This document shows, piece after piece, positions 1 to 10,205 of a stretch of 64,000 nt of DNA (positions are counted from its first letter, which is position 1; every line of letters begins with the position of its first letter). Both the position numbers and the translations under genes were made by a program. Below the pieces are notes generated by a model, which was not told the DNA's origin, searched no databases, and saw only the letters and a program-made list of their open reading frames with translations. The DNA is taken from the NCBI GenBank assembly GCA_963796565.1, contig CAWCMA010000001.1, positions 558,001 to 622,000 on the forward strand, written 5' to 3'. Origin of the DNA: JAKAVN01 sp963796565 (GTDB lineage Bacteria > Desulfobacterota > Binatia > Binatales > Binataceae).

Positions 1-496
1 ACACGCCTACGTTGGCGGCGCCGAATTGCTCGCGCCAGGCGCTCAGATGAAATGCATAGCGGTTGGCCTCGCGCAGTTGAGGTTCGATGCCGTTTAAGAT
101 CTCGTGCTCGAAATCCGCGCGGATCCGTCCCTCGCGATGCAACACGCGGTACCACGACCAGGCGCGCGCGAGCGGGTCGCGCAGCGTGCAGACGATCTTG
201 CATTCCGGAAGATCGCGCGCGATTCGCTCGCGCACCTGGGGTAAACTGAAATAAGTCGGCGTCACCTCGCCGGCCACCGCCTCATCGCGGCAGCGCCGGA
301 AGTAGGCGCGATACCAGTCGAGCCCCTTGTAATAGAACATGTCGAAGAAGTGGGTTTCCTTGGTACGCTCCGGCAGGCAGGCGCGATGGTACAGCACGCC
401 ATGCAGCCAGGTGGTGCCGGTGCGTGGCGGGCCAACCAACAAAAAGCTGGGTAGGCGCCCAACGCCCCTGCCGCGTGACTTATCGTTTGCGATCAA
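1..496 (-). CDS. Sulfotransferase family protein (3' end beyond window)
   Basis: The frame is open from a TTG codon at 496 to the window edge, about 165 residues. Near the N-terminus it has the PAPS 5'-phosphosulfate-binding loop GPPRTGTTWL, and further on the segment CTLRDPLARAWSWY, which matches the 3'-phosphate-binding region of PF00685 sulfotransferases. Such enzymes transfer sulfate from PAPS to a hydroxyl or amino acceptor; the acceptor cannot be read here. An in-frame TAG lies just upstream of the TTG and no ATG or GTG precedes the conserved loop, so TTG is the only plausible start. The next gene (664-1569) is a clear paralogue with the same motifs, so this is a tandem pair. The true C-terminus is outside the window. 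Confidence 0.75.
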   Translation of the reverse strand, partial: MIANDKSRGRGVGRLPSFLLVGPPRTGTTWLHGVLYHRACLPERTKETHFFDMFYYKGLDWYRAYFRRCRDEAVAGEVTPTYFSLPQVRERIARDLPECKIVCTLRDPLARAWSWYRVLHREGRIRADFEHEILNGIEPQLREANRYAFHLSAWREQFGAANVGV

Positions 497-663
497 TTTC
501 GGCTACCCCGCCTTGGCCAGTTACCGTGCGCGCTTGTCAATTCTTGTCTGCGGTGCCGCTGGACGTTGTGCAATCACCACTACCCGGCGCGGCGATTTTA
601 GCGTCTTTTGCTCGAGGTTAGAAACTGTCAAGCGGTAATCCGCTCGCGGAAAATTTCACCGCG

Positions 664-1569
664 TTAGATCTCGGAGACGCCGGAACCCCCTGCTCCGCCC
701 GGCTTTTTCCACTGCGACAAATCGCGCCCAAGCATCTCTTCGAGCGCTTCCACCTCGGGCCGGAAGCGCTCGCGCAGCCGCCGATCGAGTACGGGGTCGA
801 GCGGGCCGAACTCGCCGCCACCGCGAAAGCTGAAGCGCCATACGCCGGCCTTACGCAGCATCGCGATCGTGGCCGTAGCCTTGCGCTCCTGGAGCCATCG
901 CCGCAGCCGCCAGGCTCGCTCGGCGAACAGCGCGATGCGCGGACCACGCGTAACGCTGTTGACCCGTTTCCCCAGCAGCGGTGAGCCCTCGAGCGCGATC
1001 GGCGCTATCCCGATGAAGCCGCAGATCGTATCCAGGAAACTCTGCGGCGCGTGCTCCAGATCGTCGTAAAGCGCCACCAGCACGCGCCCGGCGCCAAACT
1101 GTTCGCGCCAGCGGGCAAGATAGTGCGCATAGCGGCTGCCCTCGGTCGCCGGCGTATCACTCCGGGCCAGCTCCTCCATGGTCGCCCGCGTCCATCCGTT
1201 GTGCCGCATCAGCCGGTAAAACGAGTACAGGCGATCGACCGGATCGCGTAGTGTGCAGATGATGCGACATTCCGGAATATGGCTTGCGATCCGCTCGGGC
1301 GCTTCGGGCGCGGCGAAGTAGTTGGGCGAGATCTCACCCATCGGGAGACCCGCCGCGCAATCGCGGAAGAACTCCAGGTACCAATCCATTCCCTTGGCGT
1401 AGTGGGCCGAGAAGAAGTCGGTCTCCTTGGTGTCGCGCGGCAGCCCGACCCGTCCGCTGAGCGCGCGATAGAGCCAGGTGGTGCCGGTACGCGGCGGTCC
1501 GATGGCGATAAAGTCGGGCAGGCGCACACCCGCCGCCTGTTTAGAAGTCGCAGCCATGTTGGGTTTCAT
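664..1569 (-). CDS. Sulfotransferase family protein
   Basis: This PAPS-dependent sulfotransferase (PF00685) is about 301 residues from the ATG at 1569. An ATG at 1557 is also possible, and the frame stays open to 1680. The PAPS loop GPPRTGTTWLYR lies near residue 25, and ICTLRDPVDRLYSFYR supplies the conserved Arg/Ser that bind the 3'-phosphate. A later segment (ALYDDLEHAPQSFLD) is typical of the family. The acceptor is unknown; bacterial members modify glycans, lipids or secondary metabolites. It lies 167 bp upstream of a second sulfotransferase on the same strand with the same motif order, consistent with duplication. Confidence 0.85.
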   Translation of the reverse strand: MKPNMAATSKQAAGVRLPDFIAIGPPRTGTTWLYRALSGRVGLPRDTKETDFFSAHYAKGMDWYLEFFRDCAAGLPMGEISPNYFAAPEAPERIASHIPECRIICTLRDPVDRLYSFYRLMRHNGWTRATMEELARSDTPATEGSRYAHYLARWREQFGAGRVLVALYDDLEHAPQSFLDTICGFIGIAPIALEGSPLLGKRVNSVTRGPRIALFAERAWRLRRWLQERKATATIAMLRKAGVWRFSFRGGGEFGPLDPVLDRRLRERFRPEVEALEEMLGRDLSQWKKPGGAGGSGVSEI

Positions 1570-1676
1570 CAGGTCATCGATAGTTCGATGCTTCCGCGGT
1601 TTCGACGCGTCCAGCCGCGAACGCGCGGGCGGCACGGGCTTTGCCCGTACCGAGGGCCATTTACGGGTCGGCCATT

Positions 1677-1746
1677 TCAAGCATCGATCAGCAAATCAAG
1701 CATCGATCAGAAATCAAGCATCGATCAGAAATCAAGCATCGATCAG
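1677..1746. repeat. Short tandem repeat at the 3' end of the Rieske gene
   Basis: Four exact copies of the 15-mer TCAAGCATCGATCAG start at 1677, 1696, 1714 and 1732, spaced 19, 18 and 18 bp apart by short A-rich spacers. On the minus strand each copy reads ctg-atc-gat-gct-tga, which is the last four codons and stop of the Rieske gene (LIDA-stop). The copy at 1732 is the real gene end and the other three lie just downstream, so the gene terminus appears to have been amplified in tandem. Confidence 0.95.
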
Positions 1747-2037
1747 AATGTCGTCGCCGTCCACCCGCACGGCGAAGCAGGCAACCTTGACGCTGGGATC
1801 GTCGACGCTTTGTCCGTTGGTCACGTTATATTCCCATCCATGCCACGGACACACCACCGTCGTGCCCATCAGGTCGCCCTCACCCAGCGGGCCGCCGCGA
1901 TGGCGACAGGTGTTGTCGATGGCGTAGAACTGACCGCCCGCGTTGAACAGCGCGATCTTGCGCCCGCGGACCTCGACCGTCTTACCGCTGCCGTCAGGAA
2001 TCTCGCCGCGCCGAGCGGCTTTCACGAAGTTTGCCAC
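1732..2037 (-). CDS. Rieske [2Fe-2S] ferredoxin-like protein
   Basis: This is a single-domain Rieske protein of about 101 residues. The two cluster-binding boxes are intact: C-x-H in NTCRHRGGPL and C-x2-H in VCPWHGWEY, so two Cys and two His ligate the cluster. Small soluble Rieske proteins of this length act as electron carriers, often for oxygenases (nirD/ferredoxin type). The frame stays open to a GTG at 2130, but the GTG at 2037 is preferred: it has a strong Shine-Dalgarno (GGAGG plus AGGTGG) just upstream and it removes a proline-rich stretch not expected in the family. The partner oxygenase or reductase is not in the window. The stop codon is embedded in a tandem repeat. Confidence 0.85.
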   Translation of the reverse strand: MANFVKAARRGEIPDGSGKTVEVRGRKIALFNAGGQFYAIDNTCRHRGGPLGEGDLMGTTVVCPWHGWEYNVTNGQSVDDPSVKVACFAVRVDGDDILIDA

Positions 2038-2124
2038 GCGCCCACCTGCCTCCGTTTCTGCGGGCAAATTGTATGGGGCCGGGAGCTGCCGATGCAACGC
2101 GGGCTTGCCCGGTCCGGGCGGCAG

Positions 2125-2173
2125 CCTCACGTCGTGTACTCGCCGGACGGTGCCCCTAGGTTGTGTACTCGGC
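2125..2173. repeat. Direct repeat of the argJ terminus
   Basis: About 19-20 bp covering the argJ stop codon (2155-2173) recur with a few mismatches at 2125-2144, 30 bp away. On the minus strand both copies encode the same final residues (AEYTT-stop and GEYTT-stop) although they lie in different frames. The second copy ends in TGA and the real gene in TAG. This resembles the terminal repeats at the Rieske and murI genes. Confidence 0.7.
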
Positions 2174-3352
2174 GTTTATCTTCACGTAATCGTAGCTGAA
2201 GTCGCAGGTCACGATACTGGCGCTGGCCTTGCCGAGCTTCAGATCGATCGTCAGGCGGAACTCGGGATCTTTCATCCTGGCCGCCGCGGCTGCCAGCGCG
2301 TCGGTGTGCAGCGCGCCATGGCTGGCGATGCGGATTCCGGCCATCCGCACTTCGAGCCGCTCGAGGTCGAGAGCGACGCCGGCCTTGCCGGCCGCCATCA
2401 CGATTCGTCCGAAATTCGGATCGCATCCGAAGAAAGCCGTCTTGACCAGTGGCGAGTTGGCGATCTGCCGCGCGATCCGGTCGGCGTCGGCGGCGCTGCG
2501 CGCGCCGCGCACCTCGATCGTGACCAGCTTGGTTGCACCCTCGCCGTCGCGCACCAGTTCGCGCGCGAGCGCACCCGCCACCGCCGTAACCGCCTCGCCA
2601 AAGGCCGCCAGCTCGCGCGCTTTGAGCGCGCGCGCGCCGGCGGAGCCGCTCGCCATCAGGAGCAGCGTGTCATTGGTTGACATATCGCCGTCCACGGTAA
2701 TTGCGTTGAAGCTGGTCGGCAGCGCGCGCCTGAGCGTGCGCTTGAGATCGAGCGTTCCCACCGCGGCGTCGGTCACGACGAAGGCGAGCATCGTGGCCAT
2801 CTTGGGCTCGATCATTCCGGCGCCCTTCGCGCATCCCGCCACCGTCACTTCGGCGCCGCCGAGCCTAAGGCGCGCCGAAACTATTTTGGGATGCGTGTCT
2901 GTGGTCATGATCGCGCTTGCGAAATCCGATAGCCCCTCGGGCGAGAGCGCGGCGACCGCGTCGCGAATCCCGCCGCGATATTTTTCGAGATCGTAGAGAT
3001 GTCCGATTACCCCGGTCGAACACGGCGCCACCAGCTCGGGCGCGCATCCGAGTCCTGCCGCCAGCGCCGCACATGAGTCCCGCGCCAACTTGATTCCGGC
3101 CTTGCCGGTAAAGCAGTTGGCCGAGCCCGAATTGGCGGCGACCGCCTGGAGGCGACCGCGCCGTATGCGTTCCTGGGAGACGACGACCGGGGCGGCCTTG
3201 ACCCGGTTGGTGGTGAAGACGCCTGCCGCGGCGACCGGGCGTTCGGCCACGATCACGCCGAGGTCCTTGCGTCCCGGCTCCTTGCGCAGACCGGCGGCGA
3301 CGCCGGCGAAGCGAAAGCCTTTTACCACTCGAGGTTCCAGGGTCAGATCCAT
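2156..3352 (-). CDS. argJ: Bifunctional ornithine acetyltransferase / N-acetylglutamate synthase ArgJ
   Basis: ArgJ moves the acetyl group from N-acetylornithine to glutamate in the cyclic arginine pathway; some members also use acetyl-CoA. The 398-residue length is normal. The self-cleavage site is present as KMATMLAF, with Thr187 as the new N-terminal nucleophile after processing into alpha and beta chains. Other family signatures are ANSGSANCFTG, CSTGVIG and FFGCDPNFGR. It lies downstream of secA on the same strand, separated by a 412-bp gap that holds a palindromic element. The sequence alone cannot separate mono- from bifunctional activity. Confidence 0.96.
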   Translation of the reverse strand: MDLTLEPRVVKGFRFAGVAAGLRKEPGRKDLGVIVAERPVAAAGVFTTNRVKAAPVVVSQERIRRGRLQAVAANSGSANCFTGKAGIKLARDSCAALAAGLGCAPELVAPCSTGVIGHLYDLEKYRGGIRDAVAALSPEGLSDFASAIMTTDTHPKIVSARLRLGGAEVTVAGCAKGAGMIEPKMATMLAFVVTDAAVGTLDLKRTLRRALPTSFNAITVDGDMSTNDTLLLMASGSAGARALKARELAAFGEAVTAVAGALARELVRDGEGATKLVTIEVRGARSAADADRIARQIANSPLVKTAFFGCDPNFGRIVMAAGKAGVALDLERLEVRMAGIRIASHGALHTDALAAAAARMKDPEFRLTIDLKLGKASASIVTCDFSYDYVKINAEYTT

Positions 3353-3471
3353 CAGGGGTGCGCCTCCGAGGGCGATTTATAGTGCCGCGTTGGTAATGGC
3401 GCAAGCGCCGGGCGGGTGAGGCAGGCAATGCGTGCTGCCCGCAGTCAACTCCTGATTGTTGCCGCGTCGGA

Positions 3472-3737
3472 CTTCCTCCACCAATTGTCTCGGGGGAGGG
3501 TGGGGTGGGGGTCGAAAGGCTGTTTTGAATCTTTGAGAGGACCGCCTTTGTTTTGAAACAACGCCTTGTGGTCTCGGACACGGCGGGGTCGCGACGCAGT
3601 CGCTGTGGCTTGCCTAGGGGGAGAAGCGCCACGCGCACACGTCGCACGAAAATAAGGACAAGCGCAGCAGCAGCAGACATCCGGCGCTTCCTCTCGACCC
3701 CCACTCCAACCCCGCCCCAAAACTGAGGTGGAGGAGG
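3472..3737. repeat. Candidate MITE-like element with imperfect terminal inverted repeats (argJ-secA gap)
   Basis: The 412-bp interval between secA and argJ (3353-3764) has no convincing gene. Its ends, 3472-3519 and 3690-3737, are inverted repeats of about 48 bp. They share the blocks CTCCACC and TGGGGGTCGA with adjacent G-runs and several mismatches, and they flank a 170-bp core. Size, palindromic ends and intergenic position fit a non-autonomous miniature element. A second copy elsewhere in the genome would be needed to establish mobility. Confidence 0.5.
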
Positions 3738-3741
3738 GCCA

Positions 3742-3764
3742 GAAAAAAAGAGCCCGCGACGGCC

Positions 3765-3766
<2 letters not shown>
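3742..3766 (-). terminator. Probable intrinsic terminator of secA
   Basis: On the minus strand the secA stop codon opens a short stem (AGGGCC paired with GGCTCT, one G-U pair, six-base loop) followed directly by seven T residues. The stem is short, but the U-tract and the placement at the gene end support termination. Confidence 0.45.
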
Positions 3767-6452
<2,686 letters not shown>

Positions 6453-6523
6453 TTCGTAGGAACCAATATAGCGGGAGCTGCGGGCGCGGGTCGATGCGCA
6501 CTTTGATGCGTCGATTCTACCCC

Positions 6524-6581
6524 AGCACCGGACAATTTTCAGCGCCGGACAATTTTTTCAGCGCGGAACAATCTTTTAGCG
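6524..6581. repeat. Short tandem repeat anchored at the murI stop codon
   Basis: Three diverged units of 17-19 bp lie end to end at 6524-6540, 6541-6559 and 6560-6577, each with the core AGCGccGGACAATtTTT. On the minus strand each unit opens with CGC followed by TAA or TGA, repeating the last sense codon and stop of murI. The tract fills most of the space between the murI stop and the region upstream of secA. Confidence 0.8.
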
Positions 6582-7586
6582 TTCGATCCGCACGGCCGAA
6601 TCGACCTGCGGTCCCAGGAAGCGCCGTCCCACCCGGATGAAGCGGTCGGGCGTTTCGGTGACGAAGAAACTCTGCGCGCCCCGCCCCTCGCGCCGCGCCA
6701 GATCAAGCGCGCCCAGCCGTTTGTGCACGGCCGCGGCGGTGGCGATCGCCGAATCGACCAGTCGGACTTCCGCGCCGAGCACCCGTACGAACAGCGCGCT
6801 CAGCAGTGGATAGTGCGTGCAGCCCAACAGCAGCGTGTCGATGCCGCTCTGCTTGAGGCTTTCCAGATAATACGCGACCGTGCGCTCGGCCACTTCGCCC
6901 TCGGTCCATCCTTCCTCGACCAGCGGCACCAGCAATGGGCAAGGGCGGGTGTAAATCTCCACACCGGGCCGTATCCGCTGCAAGGCGCGAGTGTAAGCGC
7001 CGGACGCGATCGTCGCCTCGGTGCCGATCACCCCGATCTTGCCCGAGCGCGTCGTGCGCAGCGCGGCCTGCGCGCCGGGCTCGATCACCCCGGCCACCGG
7101 CACCACCGTCTCTCGAGCGATCTCCTCCAGCGCTACGGCGCTCGCCGTGTTGCACGCCACCACCAGCATTTTGATGCCCTTGGCGAGCAGGAAGCCCGTG
7201 TTCTCGCGCGAGTACTGCACGATCACCTCGCGCGATTTGGTGCCGTAGGGCAGCCGCGCGGTGTCGCCGAGGTAGATGAAATCCTCGTGCGGCAGCAGTT
7301 CGACCAGCGCCTTGAGCACCGTGAGGCCGCCGATTCCCGAGTCGAATACGCCGATCGGCCGCGCGCGGTTGTCGGCCGCGGCGCGGCCCGGGGGGCGCGC
7401 GCGCCCCGGGTTCCCGACCTTTCCATTGCCCGCGGCGAACGTGTCCGCCGATTCGGCGGCCACGCTCGCCGCGGGCACGCGCGGCGTTGTGCGCCGCGAC
7501 GATCGCGGGACTCGCGGACGAGTAGGCGGCGCCTCGCCGCCTACTCGTCCGCGAGTCCCGCGTCCGCCTCCGCTGCGCGTCGCCAT
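6576..7586 (-). CDS. murI: Glutamate racemase MurI with a 75-residue palindrome-encoded N-terminal extension
   Basis: MurI makes D-glutamate for peptidoglycan. The catalytic core begins near residue 76 (RPIGVFDSGIGG). Both catalytic cysteines are present: Cys145 in ACNTAS and Cys256 in LGCTHYP, so the enzyme should be active. The ATG at 7586 overlaps the stop of the upstream radical-SAM gene as TGATG, implying translational coupling. No ATG, GTG or TTG was seen nearer the core apart from two GTGs still within the extension. The 75 extra residues are Arg/Pro/Ala/Gly-rich, unlike normal MurI, and are encoded by GC-rich inverted repeats at 7428-7476 and 7504-7562. It is the last gene of the engB operon. 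Confidence 0.93.
   Translation of the reverse strand: MATRSGGGRGTRGRVGGEAPPTRPRVPRSSRRTTPRVPAASVAAESADTFAAGNGKVGNPGRARPPGRAAADNRARPIGVFDSGIGGLTVLKALVELLPHEDFIYLGDTARLPYGTKSREVIVQYSRENTGFLLAKGIKMLVVACNTASAVALEEIARETVVPVAGVIEPGAQAALRTTRSGKIGVIGTEATIASGAYTRALQRIRPGVEIYTRPCPLLVPLVEEGWTEGEVAERTVAYYLESLKQSGIDTLLLGCTHYPLLSALFVRVLGAEVRLVDSAIATAAAVHKRLGALDLARREGRGAQSFFVTETPDRFIRVGRRFLGPQVDSAVRIER
7428..7476. repeat. Inverted repeat inside the murI 5' region
   Basis: Arms of about 23 bp (outer part GCCCGCGGCGaaCGTG, inner part CCGCCG) flank a three-base centre with only about two mismatches. The repeat is translated in frame as part of the murI extension. A shorter C/G palindrome around 7388-7412 lies next to it. 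Confidence 0.8.
7504..7562. repeat. Perfect 28-bp inverted repeat in the murI 5' region
   Basis: The arms 7504-7531 and 7535-7562 are perfectly complementary over 28 bp with a three-base centre (CCT). The left arm starts CGCGGGACTCGCGGACGAGT. It lies within the first 30 codons of murI and has no stop in the murI frame. In mRNA it would form a very stable hairpin close to the start codon. Confidence 0.97.
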
Positions 7587-8680
7587 CAGCGCCCCGCCAG
7601 CGCCGCGCCGAGCGCTGCCGCCGACGCCGGCGCATGGTCCAGCACGCGCCGATGGATACTCGGCGGCTCCATGCACAGGTAGCGCATGATGGCGGGACTG
7701 GCGGCGGCGATACGCCGCTGAAGCGCCCCGAGCAGGCTCGCACGCAGCGGCGTGAAGGTGCGATAGCGCCCGTCAGGCGCCAGCACCTCTTCGCCGCACA
7801 GCAGAGGGTCGTGCGGATGACGCCGGCGCGCGGCGGTGCGCAGCGCCGGCGTCATCCGCAGGCCGCCCAGGCTGATGAAGGCGATACGCGCGGGCGAAAT
7901 GGCGTCGAACAGATCGTCGAGCAACGCCAGGTAATCGCGCTCGGCGCCGGGATAGGCGATCACGGGGTCGAGATGAAAGCCAACCTTGTAGCCGGCCTCC
8001 AGCACGCGACGGGCCGCCGTGAGACGGGCCGCCGGCGAGGCCGTGCGCTTTTCGGAGTTCAAAAAAACATGCGGCGGCGACAGCGTCCACGACACCAGCG
8101 TCCGTCCGCGCGGATCGACCGTCAGCAGGTTGTCGATTTCGTCAGTCTTCGTCTTGAGCTCGAGCAGGAGGCTCTCGCGCGAGGCACAAAACTCGACCAG
8201 CTCGCGGCTGATCCCGGTCATCCGGTCGAAGGCCAGCGAATCGGCAAGCTCACCGGTGCCGACGCGCAGTGCGCGCCGCGGTGCGCGGCGACGCGTCCGC
8301 TCCAGTTCATCGAAGGCGTCTGCGTAGTTGGCGTAGACCTGGAATCCGGGATTGTCGGCCAGATACTCCTGCAGGAAGCAGTAGCTGCAATCCATCGGAC
8401 AGTTCGACGCCAGGACCAGCACCAGGTATCCGCAACAGGCGAACTCGGAGGATCCCGCCGGACAGGCCATCAGGAACGGCGCGCGCCGACGCATCACGAC
8501 CATCCGCCGCTTGCCCGCGCCGAACGAATCGGCGGCGCCCAAGGCGGGGCGTACGGCGGCGCGGGCGTCGGCGGTGAAATTCACCGGCACCGCGGCGGGA
8601 GCGCGGGCGATGACGCGCGCAGCCAGCGCGCTTTGCCGACATCGCTCTTCGATTACGATTTCGTCGAGGTCAAAATTCAT
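7586..8680 (-). CDS. Radical SAM protein of the spore photoproduct lyase (SPL) family
   Basis: This 364-residue protein has the radical-SAM cluster motif of the SPL family, C-x3-C-x2-C at Cys94, Cys98 and Cys101 (SNCPMDCSYC). The segments VGTGELADS and FHLDPVIAYPG are typical of the SplB/COG1533 group. Bacillus SPL reverses the spore photoproduct in DNA by radical chemistry; homologues in non-spore-formers have no settled role, so repair is inferred only. Its ATG overlaps the upstream hypothetical gene by four bases and its stop overlaps the murI start, placing it in the engB-murI operon. An 18-bp inverted repeat lies in its 3' part (7812-7860). Confidence 0.85.
   Translation of the reverse strand: MNFDLDEIVIEERCRQSALAARVIARAPAAVPVNFTADARAAVRPALGAADSFGAGKRRMVVMRRRAPFLMACPAGSSEFACCGYLVLVLASNCPMDCSYCFLQEYLADNPGFQVYANYADAFDELERTRRRAPRRALRVGTGELADSLAFDRMTGISRELVEFCASRESLLLELKTKTDEIDNLLTVDPRGRTLVSWTLSPPHVFLNSEKRTASPAARLTAARRVLEAGYKVGFHLDPVIAYPGAERDYLALLDDLFDAISPARIAFISLGGLRMTPALRTAARRRHPHDPLLCGEEVLAPDGRYRTFTPLRASLLGALQRRIAAASPAIMRYLCMEPPSIHRRVLDHAPASAAALGAALAGR
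7812..7860. repeat. Perfect 18-bp inverted repeat within the SPL-family gene
   Basis: The arms 7812-7829 and 7843-7860 (TGCGGATGACGCCGGCGC and its complement) are identical and separated by 13 bp. The repeat is coding and read in frame. Confidence 0.9.
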
Positions 8681-9222
8681 TGCGAAAAGTTTTTGCCGCC
8701 CAGCAAGTCCAGTATTCGTTCCACGCCCTCAGCCCTTTCCGCCAGCGCCCGCAGCGATTCCCGGAACTCCGCGCCGCTACGCGCCCGAATCTCGATCCGA
8801 AGTTCATCGGAGCCGAGGTCTTTGGGCAGCGCCACAGTCACCGTGCGCGGCAACTCGAGCGCGACAACTTCCGCTTTCATCTGTTCGAGCGCGCGGCCCA
8901 GGCGCGGAAAACGCATCGCCCGCAACTCGTCGACGAATGCGCGTGCGCGCGCCGGCGCGGGCCCAACCCCTTCAAGTATCCGTTTGAGCGGCGCCCGGGC
9001 AAGCACGGCCGCAACCTGCGTTCCCTCGACGAGTGCGATCTCATCGAGCATCCCGAGTGCGTCCTGCAACTGGCCGACACGCAGGCGCAGACGACTGACT
9101 GCGTCGAGCACCGCTGCCGCGCTGTCTGTATCCAGCGCCAGCCATTGCTCCAGATGCGCGCGGTCGAGATGATGCGGCTCGGCCCACGCCCGCACCGCCT
9201 GGGCGACATCAACACCGCTCAT
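8677..9222 (-). CDS. Conserved-looking hypothetical protein in the engB-murI operon
   Basis: I do not recognise this 181-residue protein. It is largely helical, rich in Leu, Ala, Arg and Glu, with no signal peptide, membrane segment or cysteine pattern. Residues from about 80 onward alternate basic helices with a strand-like stretch (RTVTVALP, LRIEIRARSG), which might be a small alpha/beta domain. It overlaps the glycosyltransferase gene upstream and the SPL gene downstream by four bases each (ATGA), so it is almost certainly translated with them. Confidence 0.7.
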   Translation of the reverse strand: MSGVDVAQAVRAWAEPHHLDRAHLEQWLALDTDSAAAVLDAVSRLRLRVGQLQDALGMLDEIALVEGTQVAAVLARAPLKRILEGVGPAPARARAFVDELRAMRFPRLGRALEQMKAEVVALELPRTVTVALPKDLGSDELRIEIRARSGAEFRESLRALAERAEGVERILDLLGGKNFSQ

Positions 9223-10205
9223 TGGTCAGCGCGCTCCGCCGGCTGTTGCATCCTTGGTTCGGCCGGCATATCCGACGGGTCGCAAGGCCGGAGCATGGCG
9301 CGCATCCGCACGCCTGCGGTCTTAAGCGCCGCGTCGGGTTCGCGGGACCATCGCTCGAGCGCCGATTGCGCCACCTCGGCGAAGAAGACGGCGTCGTCGT
9401 GGCGATCCCGGCGCGCCAGCCCTTTACCGTAGATGAGACATTTCCCGGCCATTACCTCCGCCGCCGCCGTGCGCTTGGCGGCGGCGAGCGAGTCGTCGGC
9501 GAGCAGTTTCGCCAGCGCGAGAATCCGGTAACGGTCGAGCGCCGCAACGGTCGCCGAGAGCTGGCCGGGATGGCCCGCGCGGCGCACGGCCAGCGGCTCG
9601 TCGAGCAGTCCCACTTCGTGACGCGCGAGAATCCGAAGCCACAGGTCGTAGTCCTCACACGCCGCCATATCTTCATCGAAGCCGCCGACTTCGTCGAGCA
9701 ACTCGCGTCGCAAGATTGCCGCTGACGGGCTGATGAGGCAGGTGCGGAGCGCGTCGATGAAGATATCGCCGGGGCGTTTACGATGGCGGCGGCCGGGATT
9801 GACGCGCTTGCCGTCGCGCAGCCACATCTCGCCGGTCTGCGAGATCGCGCAGTCGGGATGGGCGCGCATGAAGAGACTCTGGCGCGCGAGCTTTTCGGGC
9901 ATCCACAGATCGTCCGAATCGAGGAAGGCGATCAGCCGGCCGCGCGCCATCGAAATACCGCGGTTGCGGGCGGCAGCCGGCCCGTGCCGCTCGGTTCTCA
10001 CGGCGCGCACGTTGTCGCGTTGGGCCGACAGGTCATGACCGGAGAGATCTTGGCAGGTGCCGTCGGTGGAACCGTCGTCGACCACTATCACTTCAAAGTT
10101 TACGCCGAAGTTTGCGCCGCGCTGCGCGACGACTGAGGCCAGCGCTTCGCGCAGCATCGCACGCCGGTTGTGGGTAGGGATGATTACGCTTATCTCGGGC
10201 GTCAT
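9219..10205 (-). CDS. Family 2 glycosyltransferase
   Basis: This 328-residue GT-A enzyme opens with ISVIIPTHNR, has EVIVVDDGSTDGT near residue 40, and carries the metal/nucleotide-sugar motif as FLDSDDLWMPEKL. No membrane segments are seen, so it should act on the cytoplasmic side. Donor and acceptor cannot be predicted. The start overlaps the engB stop by four bases and the end overlaps the next gene, so it is the second gene of a coupled operon. The last 25 residues or so are divergent. Confidence 0.9.
   Translation of the reverse strand: MTPEISVIIPTHNRRAMLREALASVVAQRGANFGVNFEVIVVDDGSTDGTCQDLSGHDLSAQRDNVRAVRTERHGPAAARNRGISMARGRLIAFLDSDDLWMPEKLARQSLFMRAHPDCAISQTGEMWLRDGKRVNPGRRHRKRPGDIFIDALRTCLISPSAAILRRELLDEVGGFDEDMAACEDYDLWLRILARHEVGLLDEPLAVRRAGHPGQLSATVAALDRYRILALAKLLADDSLAAAKRTAAAEVMAGKCLIYGKGLARRDRHDDAVFFAEVAQSALERWSREPDAALKTAGVRMRAMLRPCDPSDMPAEPRMQQPAERADQ

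Noticed and set aside
7588..7676. Extended MurI start at 7676
   Set aside because: It would overlap the SPL gene by 90 bp; the TGATG junction at 7586 fits operon coupling much better.
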